Shown: positions 41,003 through 49,754, numbered from the stretch's first letter. The stretch is 64,000 nucleotides of DNA from Heliomarina sp018223035 (GCA_018223035.1 JAAEZD010000004.1:248001-312000); one strand, 5' to 3'. Numbers and translations: made by a program. The notes: generated by a model not told the origin, from the letters alone.

Positions 41003-41439
41003 GCGTTTTCTCCTCCCATCCGCTCCAGCAGACGGATCAATTGTTCCAGCTCATCGCTGTCGAATGCCGACAGCTGCTCGTCAATCCAGCCCTCGTGGGC
41101 CGTTGCCATCTCGGCAAAGCGCTCGGCGCCCGTGGGCGTCAGCCTCACCTGCATCGCGCGCCGGTCGCCATCCACGGCCACACGCTCTACCAGCCCTTCG
41201 CCCGCCAGCCGCTCGACGATGCCGGTCACGTTTCCGTTCGATACCTTCAGCTTGGCCGACAGTTCGCTCATTCGCAGCCCGTCGCGATAGCGATCCAGCG
41301 CCGAGAGCACGTCGAACCGGGGCAGGGTGCTGTCGAACTTCAGCCGCAGCGCCTCGCGCAGACCGGTTTCAATCTCGCGCTGGGCCGCCAGCATCCGCAG
41401 CCAGACCCGCAGCCGCTGCTTCGGCAGCGGGCGGCTCAA
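40999..41439 (-). CDS. MarR-family transcriptional regulator of the aminobenzoyl-CoA operon
   Basis: 146 residues with the MarR winged helix: LPRFDVLSALDRYRDGLRMSELSAKLKVSNGNVTGIVERLAGEGLVERVAVDGDRRAMQVRLT (about 37-99, wing DGDRRA). It is encoded inside the operon, overlapping both neighbours by 4 bases. Such MarR proteins (BadR, HcaR, CouR types) typically release DNA on binding an aromatic acyl-CoA. The inverted repeat at 44520-44554 ahead of the first gene is a candidate site. Confidence 0.92.
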   Translation of the reverse strand: MSRPLPKQRLRVWLRMLAAQREIETGLREALRLKFDSTLPRFDVLSALDRYRDGLRMSELSAKLKVSNGNVTGIVERLAGEGLVERVAVDGDRRAMQVRLTPTGAERFAEMATAHEGWIDEQLSAFDSDELEQLIRLLERMGGENA

Positions 41440-42185
41440 ACCTCACCTCCCGAGATGGAAATCGCCTGTCCCGTGACCCCTTCGGAGCCCGCGCCGCAAA
41501 GCCAGAACGCCGCCGCGCTGACCTCCTCGGGCCGGATCAGCCGGTTCTGCGGCGACATGCGCGCAAGGCTGGCATGGGCGTCCTCGGCGCTCATCCCGGT
41601 CTTCTGCACGATATTGTCGACACTGCGCACTGTCATTTCCGTATCGAGAAACCCGGGACAAAGCGCATTGACCGTCACACCCGACTTCGCCGTTTCCAGA
41701 GCGAGCGATTTCACCAGCCCGATCACCCCGTGTTTCGCCGCCGAATAGGGGGCCACATAGGGATAGCCCTTCAGTCCCGCAGTCGAGGCGACAGCGATCA
41801 ACCGCCCCCAGGGGCTGTCCTTCAACCGCCGGGTGGCTTCGCGGAAGGTCAGGAAAACACCAGTGAGGTTGACCGCCAGCATCGCGTTCCATTCCGCCAG
41901 TTCGGTGCGTGCAAAAGGCGCGCTCGACGAGGCCCCGGCATTGGCGATCACGATATCGGGCGTGTCGATGAAATCGAACATCGCCGCCACCGAGGTCTCG
42001 TCGGTCACATCCGCCTCGACCATGTGGATGTCGCCATGCTGGCCCGCCACCTGTTCCAGCGTCGCCGCCGTCCGGCCAGAGACCCAGACCCGCGCGCCTT
42101 CGGCGGCAAAACGTGCCGCCATATCCGCGCCCAGCCCGGTGCCGCCGCCGGTGATCAGAACCGTCTTGCCCTTGATGCCGCTCAT
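41436..42185 (-). CDS. short-chain dehydrogenase/reductase
   Basis: 249 residues from ATG 42185. It has a classical SDR with TGGGTGLG (about 12-19, NAD(P) binding), NAG (about 84-86), and the catalytic Ser (VASTAG), Tyr and Lys (YSAAKHG, about 147-153). The C-terminus is GQAISISGGEV. It is probably a 3-hydroxyacyl-CoA dehydrogenase or a related ketoreductase in the CoA-dependent aromatic pathway. Starts and stops overlap both neighbours by 4 bases. Confidence 0.92.
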   Translation of the reverse strand: MSGIKGKTVLITGGGTGLGADMAARFAAEGARVWVSGRTAATLEQVAGQHGDIHMVEADVTDETSVAAMFDFIDTPDIVIANAGASSSAPFARTELAEWNAMLAVNLTGVFLTFREATRRLKDSPWGRLIAVASTAGLKGYPYVAPYSAAKHGVIGLVKSLALETAKSGVTVNALCPGFLDTEMTVRSVDNIVQKTGMSAEDAHASLARMSPQNRLIRPEEVSAAAFWLCGAGSEGVTGQAISISGGEV

Positions 42186-44467
42186 ACCTTGATCCCCATG
42201 CCTTCGCCGCGCTCGGCCAGACGTTGCATCTGGTCGCGGCCGGGCAGATAGGGCAGGGGCCATTGTGTCGCTGTATCGCCAAGCGCCGCCGCCGCGTGCA
42301 GCGTCCAGTAGGGGTCGGCCAGATGCGGACGGGCAAGGCAGACCAGATCGGCCCGGCCTGCCATCAGGATCGAATTGACGTGATCGGGCTCATAGATATT
42401 GCCCACGGTCATCGTCGACATCTCCAGCTCGTTACGGATGCGATCCGAAAACGGCGTCTGGAACATGCGCCCGTAGATCGGTTGCGCCTCGGTGCTGGTC
42501 TGCCCGGCCGAGACATCGACAATATCGACACCCGCATCGCGGAACATGGCAGCGATCTCGACCGCTTCCTCGGCCCCGACACCGCCTTCGGCCCAGTCCG
42601 TCGCGGAAATCCGCACCGACATCGGCTTTTCCTTGGGCCAGACCGCGCGCATCGCGTCAAAGACTTCCAGCGGATAGCGCATCCGGTTTTCCAGCGAACC
42701 GCCATATTCATCCGAACGCCGGTTCGACAGCGGCGAGATGAACGAGGAAATCAGGTACCCGTGCGCCGCGTGCAGTTCGACCATGTCGAACCCGGCGCGG
42801 TCAGCCATTTCCGTCGACGCGACGAACTGGTCACGGATTTCATCCATATCGGCGCGCGTCATCTCGCGCGGTGCGGCGTTGTTATCGGACCACGGCACCG
42901 AGGAGGCCGAAAGCAGCTCCCAGTTGCCGTCCTTCAGCGGCGCGTCCATCACCTCCCAGCCCAGCTGGGTTGAACCCTTGCGCCCGGAATGGCCGATCTG
43001 CATACACAGCTTCGCCTCGGTCTCGGCATGCACAAAGTCACAAAGGCGCTTCCACGCCGCCTCGTGTTCAGGCGCGTAAAGCCCCGGACAGCCCGGCGTG
43101 ATCCTCCCCTCGGGCGACACACAGGTCATCTCGGTATAGACCAGCCCCGCGCCGCCCTTGGCCCGTTCCGCATAGTGCGAGAAATGCCAGTCGGTCGGGC
43201 AGCCATCGACTGCTTTGTACTGCGCCATGGGCGAAACCACGACGCGGTTGACCAACCGCATGTCGCGCAACTGGAAAGGTGCGAACATCGGCGCACGATG
43301 CACCCCGTTCGCCCCGGCCTGCGCCTGAAACCATTCCTCGGCCGAACGCAGCCATTCCGGGTCGCGCAGGCGCAGGTTTTCGTGACTGATCCGCTGTGAT
43401 CGCGTCAGCAGCGAATAGTTGAACTGCACCGGATCCAGATCCAGATAACGCTCGACTTCCTCGAACCATTCGGTCGAGTTGCGCGCCGCCGATTGCAGGC
43501 GCAGCACGTCCAGCCGCCGGTCTTCCTGATAGCGGGTAAAGGCGTCTTCCAGCGTCGGTTGGCTCTCGATCAGATCCGCCAGCGCAATCGCCGATTCCAG
43601 CGCCAGTTTCGATCCCGACCCGATCGAGAAATGCGCCGTGGCGGAGCTGTCGCCCAGCAGCACGACATTTTCATGGTGCCATTTCTCGCAGAGCACCCGG
43701 TTGAAATTGATCCATGCCGAGCCGCGAATATGTTTCGCATTGGTCATCAGCGCATGACCGTCCAGATGGTCGCGGAAGATTTCCTCGCAGGCCGCGATGC
43801 TTTCCTCCTGGGTCATGTTGCCAAAGCCCCAAGCTTCGAATGTCTCTTCCGAGCATTCGACGATGAACGTCGCCGTGTCGCTGTCGAACTGGTAGGCATG
43901 GGCCCAGACCCAGCCATGCTTCGTCTTTTCAAAGATGAAGGTGAACGCGTTGTCGAACTTGGCATGGGTGCCCAGCCAGACGAATTTGCAGGCGCGGGTG
44001 TCGATCTCGGGTTTGAAATGTTCCGCGTAATGGCTGCGCACCCGCGAATTGATTCCGTCAGCGGCGACCACAAGGTCGTATTCCTTGGAGAGCGCGTCGA
44101 TGTCGGTCACGTCGGTTTCAAACTGCAGGTCGACGCCCAGTTCGCGCGCCCGTTCCTGCAACAAAAGCAGCAGCCGCATCCGTCCGATACCGCAGAACCC
44201 ATGCCCGGTGGAAACGGTGTTCACCCCCTTGTGGATGACCGAAATGTCATCCCAATAGGCAAAATGCGCGTGGATCGCATCGGCGCTTTTGGGATCGTTC
44301 TCGCGCAGGTTGGTCAGAGTTTCATCCGACAACACCACGCCCCAGCCAAAGGTATCGTCAGGGCGATTCCGTTCGAGCAGGGTGATTTCATGCTCGGGAT
44401 TGCGCAGTTTCATACTGATCGCAAAATACAGCCCCGCAGGACCGCCACCCAGACAAACAACTTTCAT
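42182..44467 (-). CDS. bifunctional flavin monooxygenase / old-yellow-enzyme fusion (2-aminobenzoyl-CoA monooxygenase/reductase or salicylyl-CoA 5-hydroxylase type)
   Basis: 761 residues with two flavin domains. Residues 1-~375 are an FAD monooxygenase of the PHBH group: GGGPAGLYFAI (about 6-16), VAADGINSRVR, and LLGDSSATAHFSIGSGSKLALESA with the FAD-ribityl GD motif. Residues ~395-761 are an NADH:flavin oxidoreductase/OYE barrel: FAPFQLRDMRLVNRVVVSPM, ELHAAHGYLISSFISPLSNRR and LVCLARPHLADP. This fusion is known from anaerobic/aerobic hybrid anthranilate metabolism, where it hydroxylates and reduces the ring of 2-aminobenzoyl-CoA. The alternative is a salicylyl-CoA hydroxylase. It is the first gene of the six-gene operon. 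Confidence 0.9.
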   Translation of the reverse strand: MKVVCLGGGPAGLYFAISMKLRNPEHEITLLERNRPDDTFGWGVVLSDETLTNLRENDPKSADAIHAHFAYWDDISVIHKGVNTVSTGHGFCGIGRMRLLLLLQERARELGVDLQFETDVTDIDALSKEYDLVVAADGINSRVRSHYAEHFKPEIDTRACKFVWLGTHAKFDNAFTFIFEKTKHGWVWAHAYQFDSDTATFIVECSEETFEAWGFGNMTQEESIAACEEIFRDHLDGHALMTNAKHIRGSAWINFNRVLCEKWHHENVVLLGDSSATAHFSIGSGSKLALESAIALADLIESQPTLEDAFTRYQEDRRLDVLRLQSAARNSTEWFEEVERYLDLDPVQFNYSLLTRSQRISHENLRLRDPEWLRSAEEWFQAQAGANGVHRAPMFAPFQLRDMRLVNRVVVSPMAQYKAVDGCPTDWHFSHYAERAKGGAGLVYTEMTCVSPEGRITPGCPGLYAPEHEAAWKRLCDFVHAETEAKLCMQIGHSGRKGSTQLGWEVMDAPLKDGNWELLSASSVPWSDNNAAPREMTRADMDEIRDQFVASTEMADRAGFDMVELHAAHGYLISSFISPLSNRRSDEYGGSLENRMRYPLEVFDAMRAVWPKEKPMSVRISATDWAEGGVGAEEAVEIAAMFRDAGVDIVDVSAGQTSTEAQPIYGRMFQTPFSDRIRNELEMSTMTVGNIYEPDHVNSILMAGRADLVCLARPHLADPYWTLHAAAALGDTATQWPLPYLPGRDQMQRLAERGEGMGIKV

Positions 44468-44519
44468 GATACGCTCCGCTTTCGGGCTTCCTCCGGGAAA
44501 GAGTGGCAGTCTCCAGAAT

Positions 44520-44554
44520 ATATTTCAAGTATAAAATATCTGCACCTGAAATAT
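44520..44554. promoter_or_regulatory. inverted repeat ahead of the aminobenzoyl-CoA operon
   Basis: ATATTTCA (44520-44527) and TGAAATAT (44547-44554) form a perfect 8-base dyad around an AT-rich centre, 53-87 bases before the monooxygenase start. It is a good candidate for the MarR operator over the minus-strand promoter. Confidence 0.55.
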
Positions 44555-44623
44555 CTCTTTTGGCCCGGCTTGGGCGGCTTTCCTGCTCAACGGAAAGGCA
44601 TTTCGGACGCGCGGATGAATATT

Positions 44624-44639
44624 TTGACCTTTCGGTAAA
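44624..44639. promoter_or_regulatory. degenerate RutR-like site before preT
   Basis: TTGACCTTTCGGTAAA matches the RutR consensus TTGACCAnnTGGTCAA at 11 of 14 fixed positions. It lies about 75-90 bases before preT. Confidence 0.45.
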
Positions 44640-44715
44640 AAAATTATTGCCAAGTGACAAAGCTGTGGCAGGGTGCATGTAACAATAAAGCGAAACGATC
44701 ATCAGGGAGATGATG

Positions 44716-46050
44716 ATGGGCAATAGCCAGACGACCCCGGGCATCGTGGCCGGGCGCCTTCCAGCCGACCGAATACAAGAAAATTTCGACGATCTGCATC
44801 CGGCCTACGCACCGCACGAGGCGGCGGTGGCCGCGGACCGGTGCTATTTCTGTCACGACGCGCCCTGCATGACGGCGTGCCCGACCAGCATCGACATCCC
44901 GCTCTTTATCCGCCAGATCGCCACCGGCACGCCCGAGGCGGCGGCCAAGACGATCCTGAACCAGAACATCCTTGGCGGCATGTGCGCCCGCGTCTGCCCG
45001 ACGGAAACGCTCTGCGAAGAGGTCTGCGTTCGTGAAGTGGCCGAGGGTAAACCGGTCGAGATCGGGCGTCTGCAGCGCTATGCCACCGATACGCTGATGG
45101 AGGCGGGCAAGCACCCGTTCACCCGCGCCGCGCCCACGGGCAAAAGCGTCGCGGTCGTCGGTGCAGGGCCTGCAGGTCTTTCCTGTGCGCACCGGCTCGC
45201 GATGCTGGGCCATGACGTCGTGATCTACGAAGCGCGCCCCAAGGCGGGCGGGCTCAACGAATTCGGCATCGCCGCCTATAAGGCACCTAACGGTTTTGCC
45301 ACGGCCGAGGTCGAGTGGCTGATGCAGATCGGCGGCATCACCATTCAGGAAGGGCAGGCGCTGGGCGACCAGATCACGCTGTCGGGCCTGAAAGACTCCC
45401 ATGACGCGGTGTTCCTCTCCATCGGTCTCAGCGGCGTCAATGCCCTGCGGGCCGAGGGCGAAGACCGCGAAGGCGTCGAAGACGCGGTCTCCTTCATTGC
45501 CGAGCTGCGCCAGACCAGCGACCTGACCACCCTCCCGGTGGGCCGCAACGTGGTCGTGATCGGCGGCGGCATGACAGCCGTGGACGCGGCGGTTCAGTCA
45601 AAGCTGCTGGGCGCCGAAAACGTGACCATCGCCTATCGGCGCGGGCAGGAAGCGATGGGCGCAAGCCGTTACGAACAGGATCTTGCCGCCCAGAACGGCG
45701 TGCGCCTGATGTTCAACGTCCAACCCGTCGCCGTGCACGGCAATGGCCGCGCGGTCGAGATCGAGCTGGAATATACCACCGATACCGGCAGCGGGCTGAC
45801 CGGCACCGGTGAAACCGTCCGACTGGCGGCGGACCAGGTGTTCAAAGCCATCGGCCAGACGCTCGGCGACACGCCCGAGGGCATCACGCTCGAGGGTCGC
45901 AAGATCGCCGTGGATGACACGGGCCGCACCTCGCTCGACGGTGTCTGGGCCGGGGGCGATTGTGCCAGCGGCGGCGATGACCTGACCGTGACCGCCGTGG
46001 CCGAAGGCCGCGACGCCGCGATGGACATTCACGCCACACTGGTGGGCTGA
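44716..46050 (+). CDS. preT: NAD-dependent dihydropyrimidine dehydrogenase subunit PreT
   Basis: 444 residues from ATG 44716; three consecutive ATGs start at 44710, and the third is best spaced from AGGGAG. An N-terminal Fe-S helical domain comes first (CYFCHDAPCMTACPTSIDIPLFI and GGMCARVCPTETLCEEVCV). Then comes a GltD-like FAD/NAD(P) domain with VAVVGAGPAGLSCAH (about 145-159), VVVIGGGMTAVDAA (about 276-289) and the C-terminal VWAGGDCASGGDDLTVTAVAEG. With PreA it reduces uracil and thymine to dihydropyrimidines using NADH, the first step of reductive pyrimidine degradation. It is divergent from the aminobenzoyl-CoA operon. Confidence 0.93.
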   Translation: MGNSQTTPGIVAGRLPADRIQENFDDLHPAYAPHEAAVAADRCYFCHDAPCMTACPTSIDIPLFIRQIATGTPEAAAKTILNQNILGGMCARVCPTETLCEEVCVREVAEGKPVEIGRLQRYATDTLMEAGKHPFTRAAPTGKSVAVVGAGPAGLSCAHRLAMLGHDVVIYEARPKAGGLNEFGIAAYKAPNGFATAEVEWLMQIGGITIQEGQALGDQITLSGLKDSHDAVFLSIGLSGVNALRAEGEDREGVEDAVSFIAELRQTSDLTTLPVGRNVVVIGGGMTAVDAAVQSKLLGAENVTIAYRRGQEAMGASRYEQDLAAQNGVRLMFNVQPVAVHGNGRAVEIELEYTTDTGSGLTGTGETVRLAADQVFKAIGQTLGDTPEGITLEGRKIAVDDTGRTSLDGVWAGGDCASGGDDLTVTAVAEGRDAAMDIHATLVG

Positions 46051-46053
46051 CCC

Positions 46054-46125
46054 ATGTTCGACAAAGACAAGACCAGCAAAGCCAATCCAAGTTTCCGTTT
46101 CATGGGAGATACGCCAAATGGCTGA
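46054..46125 (+). CDS. 23-codon micro-ORF overlapping the preA start
   Basis: ATG 46054 opens a 23-residue frame (MFDKDKTSKANPSFRF...) that starts 3 bases after the preT stop and ends in a TGA 8 bases inside preA. Such a short overlapping frame could couple PreA translation to PreT. It may also be chance, since preA has its own GGGAG site. No signal or known family. Confidence 0.35.
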   Translation: MFDKDKTSKANPSFRFMGDTPNG

Positions 46126-47422
46126 TCTGACAACAGAATTTCTGGGCATCAAAAGCCCCAACCCGTTCTGGCTCGCCTCGGCGCCGCCCACCGACAAGGA
46201 ATATAACGTCCGCCGCGCCTTTGAGGCCGGCTGGGGCGGGGTCGTCTGGAAGACCCTCGGCGCCGAAGGCCCGCCGGTGGTGAACGTGAACGGCCCGCGT
46301 TATGGCGCGATCTACGGCGCCGACCGCCGTCTTCTCGGGCTCAACAATATCGAGCTGATCACCGACCGGCCGCTGCAAACCAATCTTGATGAGATCACCC
46401 GCGTCAAAAAGGACTACCCCGACCGCGCGATCATCGTCTCGATCATGGTGCCCTGCGAGGAAGAGGCCTGGAAAGACATCCTGCCCCGGGTCGAAGCCAC
46501 GGGCGCGGACGGGATCGAGCTGAACTTCGGCTGCCCGCATGGGATGGCCGAACGCGGCATGGGCTCGGCCGTGGGGCAGGTGCCGGAATACATCACGATG
46601 GTCACGGAATGGTGCAAGAAATACTACTCCAAGCCGGTGATCGTTAAGCTGACGCCGAACATCACCGATATCCGCAAACCGGCGCAGGCCGCGTTCAAAG
46701 GCAATGCCGACGCGGTTTCGCTGATCAACACAATCAACTCGATCACCTCGGTTGACCTCGACCTGCTGGCACCCCAGCCGACTATCGATGGCAAGGGCAC
46801 CCACGGCGGCTATTGCGGTCCGGCGGTCAAACCCATCGCGCTGAACATGGTGGCCGAAATCGCCCGCGATCCTGAAACCCATGGCAAGCCGATCAGCGCG
46901 ATCGGCGGCATCACCACATGGCGCGACGCCGCCGAATTCATGGTGATGGGCGCAGGCAACGTTCAGGTCTGCACGGCGGCGATGACCTACGGCTTCAAGA
47001 TCGTGCAAGAGATGATCTCGGGCCTCAGCCAGTGGATGGATGAAAAGGGCTATGCCTCGACATCCGAATTCGTCGGGGTGGGCGTGCCGAACGTAACGGA
47101 CTGGCAGTATCTCAACCTGAACTACATCACCAAGGCGCGCATCGATCAGGACGCCTGCATCAAATGCGGCCGCTGCTATGCCGCCTGCGAGGATACCTCA
47201 CACCAGGCGATCTCCATGTCTGCGGACCGGGTCTTCGAAGTGCAGGATGACGAATGCGTGGCCTGCAATCTCTGCGTCGATGTCTGCCCGGTCGAGAACT
47301 GCATCACGATGATCGAGCTGCAACCTGGCGAGATCGACAAACGCACGGAGAAAGTTGTCCAGCCGGAATACGCGAACTGGACGACCCATCCGAACAATCC
47401 CGCAGCGCAAGCGGCGGAATGA
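46118..47422 (+). CDS. preA: NAD-dependent dihydropyrimidine dehydrogenase subunit PreA
   Basis: 434 residues. An FMN-binding dihydroorotate dehydrogenase-like barrel (about 1-310) has NPFWLASAPPTDKEYNVRRAF, VEATGADGIELNFGCPHGM and a catalytic-loop region, plus AIGGITTWRDAAEFMVMGAGNVQVCTA for phosphate binding. A C-terminal two-[4Fe-4S] ferredoxin domain follows (CIKCGRCYAACED at about 348-360 and CVACNLCVDVCPVENC at about 380-395). It forms the pyrimidine-reducing subunit of the PreTA complex. A large three-stem palindromic element follows the stop. Confidence 0.95.
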   Translation: MADLTTEFLGIKSPNPFWLASAPPTDKEYNVRRAFEAGWGGVVWKTLGAEGPPVVNVNGPRYGAIYGADRRLLGLNNIELITDRPLQTNLDEITRVKKDYPDRAIIVSIMVPCEEEAWKDILPRVEATGADGIELNFGCPHGMAERGMGSAVGQVPEYITMVTEWCKKYYSKPVIVKLTPNITDIRKPAQAAFKGNADAVSLINTINSITSVDLDLLAPQPTIDGKGTHGGYCGPAVKPIALNMVAEIARDPETHGKPISAIGGITTWRDAAEFMVMGAGNVQVCTAAMTYGFKIVQEMISGLSQWMDEKGYASTSEFVGVGVPNVTDWQYLNLNYITKARIDQDACIKCGRCYAACEDTSHQAISMSADRVFEVQDDECVACNLCVDVCPVENCITMIELQPGEIDKRTEKVVQPEYANWTTHPNNPAAQAAE

Positions 47423-47430
47423 TCCCTCCC

Positions 47431-47492
47431 GACCGCGCCCAAGAAAATTTCATTTTCTTGTAAAATTTCTTGAAAGAAATTTGGGCGCGGTC
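47431..47492. repeat. three-stem palindromic element between preA and the MFS gene
   Basis: The outer stem GACCGCGCCCAA (47431-47442) pairs perfectly with TTGGGCGCGGTC (47481-47492). Inside are two perfect hairpins, CAAGAAAAT-TTC-ATTTTCTTG (47440-47460) and AAATTTCT/AGAAATTT (47463-47482). It probably ends preA transcription; it also has the look of a small palindromic mobile or REP-like unit. Confidence 0.75.
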
Positions 47493-47507
47493 ACATAAGG
47501 GCGGGAC

Positions 47508-48848
47508 ATGAAACAGTTTCTCCCCATCAGCGCTCTACTTTTCGGCTCCGCCCTTCTGATCTTTGCGGGCGGGATCAACGCGCTGATCCTGCCGATACGG
47601 GGCTCCGCCGAAGGCTTCAGCGCCGCCTCCCTCGGCCTGCTCGGCACCGGTTGGGCGATTGGCTACGTGCTCGGCTGCATCTTTTGCCCAAGGCTCGTGG
47701 GCAAGGTCGGTCATATCCGGTCTTTCGGCGTCATGGCCGCCTTTGCCGCGATCTCGGTCCTCTTTTCCTTGCTCTACATGAAAACCTGGGTCTGGGTGCC
47801 GCTGCGCGGGCTGTCGGGGTTCTGTTTCGCCGGGGCCGCGATGATCGTCGAAAGCTGGCTCAGCGAAAGGGCCGAACCCGAATCCCGCGGTCGGATCTTT
47901 GGCATTTACACGATGGTGAATCTGCTGGCCTCCACCGGCGGTCAGATGTCGCTAGCGTTAGGGGATACGGGCGGTTTTACCTTCTTCGTCTTCGCCGCGA
48001 TCTTTTATTGCCTCGCGCTGGTACCGCTGTCGATCTCTTCCAGCGCCACGCCCAAACCGCTGGTCAGCGTCCGGCTCGATCCCGGCGCGCTCTGGCGCAA
48101 CTCCCCGGTTGCGGTGGTTGCGGTGTTCTGCGTCGGTGTCTCCAACAGCGCCTTCGGCACGCTCTCGGCGGTCTATGCCGACAGGGTTGGGCTCATGCTT
48201 GGCTCCGTTGCGCTTTTTGCGAGCCTGCCGGTTCTGGCCGGGGCGATCTCGCAAGTGCCCATCGGCATGGCCTCGGACCGGCTCGACCGGCGCAAGGTGC
48301 TGATCGCGGTGGCGGTTGCGGCCTTGCTGGCTGACCTCGCCTTTATCCTGCTGCAACCCGAAACGCTCAGCATCAACCTTCTGCTGGCCGCGGCCTTTGG
48401 CGCGACGGTCTTTGCCATGTACCCGATCATCGTGGCCCATGCGAATGACCACGCGCCGCCCGGCACGGGTATTCAGGTCAGCGGTGGCCTTTTGATGATC
48501 TACGGCGTCGGATCGATCATCGGGCCCACGGTCGCCGGTTTTGGCATGGCCCAGTTCGGCTCTTTCGGACTCTTCCTTACGACTCTTGCGGCGCATGTCC
48601 TGCTGATCTGCTTCGCGATCCTGCGCATCCGGACCCGTGCCCCCGTGGCCGAGGCTGAAAAGGGCAGCTTTGTCATCACGCCCGCAGGTCGTGGGTCGAC
48701 ACCGGAAACCGCCGCGCTGGCCTATGGCGAGGGTGAAAGCGCGCCCGTCGAACCCGAGGCTGCGCAAACCGGGGACGTGCCGCAGGACCATAACCGGGCA
48801 GGCAGCGCGATGCCGGAAACCAAAGCGGCGGACGAGCCAAAAACCTAA
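47508..48848 (+). CDS. MFS transporter, 12 transmembrane segments
   Basis: 446 residues. Twelve hydrophobic segments are seen, starting FLPISALLFGSALLIFAGGINALI, with the MFS loop 2-3 pattern altered to PRLVGKVGHIRSFG, and RGLSGFCFAGAAMIVESWLSERAEPESRGRIFG, which is typical of the YcaD/UMF-like group. The last ~60 residues are hydrophilic and disordered. It lies between preA and the RutR-type regulator gene, so it may move pyrimidines or their breakdown products, but the substrate is unproven. Confidence 0.88.
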   Translation: MKQFLPISALLFGSALLIFAGGINALILPIRGSAEGFSAASLGLLGTGWAIGYVLGCIFCPRLVGKVGHIRSFGVMAAFAAISVLFSLLYMKTWVWVPLRGLSGFCFAGAAMIVESWLSERAEPESRGRIFGIYTMVNLLASTGGQMSLALGDTGGFTFFVFAAIFYCLALVPLSISSSATPKPLVSVRLDPGALWRNSPVAVVAVFCVGVSNSAFGTLSAVYADRVGLMLGSVALFASLPVLAGAISQVPIGMASDRLDRRKVLIAVAVAALLADLAFILLQPETLSINLLLAAAFGATVFAMYPIIVAHANDHAPPGTGIQVSGGLLMIYGVGSIIGPTVAGFGMAQFGSFGLFLTTLAAHVLLICFAILRIRTRAPVAEAEKGSFVITPAGRGSTPETAALAYGEGESAPVEPEAAQTGDVPQDHNRAGSAMPETKAADEPKT

Positions 48849-48990
48849 GGATGCCGCTGCGCGCCCCTTCAATAAAATTGCGCGGGAGCCACTGCCAGTG
48901 CCCGCAAATTGTGCAGAAACAACCGGTTGCCTGCGGCCAACCGCCCTGCGGCGACGCGCAGGCCAGCCATTCAGAGGGCGAATCTCTCGC

Positions 48991-49608
48991 TCAGGACGGG
49001 GTCAGCATGCGGGTGAAAAGGGTGGTCAGATAGATCTCTGCCTCGGGGAAGGGGTCGTCCACGCCTTCGCCAAGCACGGCGCGCACCTGCACGTCGAAAT
49101 CGGCGTAATGCTGGGTCAGGGACCAGATCGAAAAGAACAGGTGATGCGGGTCCACCCGGGCAATCCGGCCCTCATCCGCCCACTTGTTAATGATCTCTGC
49201 CTTCTCATCGACGAGGCTGCGCAGGGCGCCGCTCAGCTCACTTTCAATCAGTGGCGCGCCTTGGATGATCTCATTGGCAAACAGCCGGCTTTCGCGCGGG
49301 AAATCCCGGCTCATTTCCAGTTTTCGCTGTACGTAGGCAAGGATTTCCGGCAGCGGTTCGCCGCTTGGTTTCATGGCCCGAAGCGGGTCGAGCCATGTGT
49401 CCAGAAGCCCGCCAAGAAGCGCTTCGTAAATCGCCTCCTTTGTCGGGAAATAGTATAGCAGGTTGGGCTTGCTCAGCCCCGCTGTCGCCGCGATCTGGTC
49501 CACCGTCGCGCCGCCGAATCCCCGCAGCGAAAAAACATCGAGCGCCGCATCAAGGATGGTTGCGCGGTTTTTCTGCTGGATACGGGTCACGGGGCGGGCT
49601 TCGTTCAT
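48991..49608 (-). CDS. rutR: TetR-family regulator, RutR-like
   Basis: 205 residues. The N-terminal TetR helix-turn-helix reads AALDVFSLRGFGGATVDQIAATAGLSKPNLLYYFPTKEAIYEALL (about 21-65); the LSKxNLLYYFPxKEAxY pattern is characteristic of RutR. The C-terminal ligand domain includes SRLFANEIIQGAP and WADEGRIARVDPHHLFFSIWSLTQHYADF. E. coli RutR binds uracil and thymine and releases DNA. The perfect RutR box in the adjacent divergent spacer (49712-49727) and the surrounding pyrimidine genes make the assignment strong. Confidence 0.9.
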   Translation of the reverse strand: MNEARPVTRIQQKNRATILDAALDVFSLRGFGGATVDQIAATAGLSKPNLLYYFPTKEAIYEALLGGLLDTWLDPLRAMKPSGEPLPEILAYVQRKLEMSRDFPRESRLFANEIIQGAPLIESELSGALRSLVDEKAEIINKWADEGRIARVDPHHLFFSIWSLTQHYADFDVQVRAVLGEGVDDPFPEAEIYLTTLFTRMLTPS

Positions 49609-49711
49609 CGGGGCTCCTTCGTCTGCCTAAATTCGCGTCGTTCCCGACGCCCAACGCAAGAGGGTTTCGTGTCAACTTCTTGACGTATCACCCTGTCGTG
49701 ATAGCGTCGCT

Positions 49712-49727
49712 TTGACCATATGGTCAA
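49712..49727. promoter_or_regulatory. perfect RutR-box palindrome
   Basis: TTGACCATATGGTCAA is identical to the E. coli RutR consensus TTGACCAnnTGGTCAA and is centred in the spacer between the TetR gene and the cupin gene. It should control the downstream pyrimidine operon and the regulator itself. Confidence 0.88.
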
Positions 49728-49754
49728 AAAGATAATAGCCAAGGGGATCCAGCC

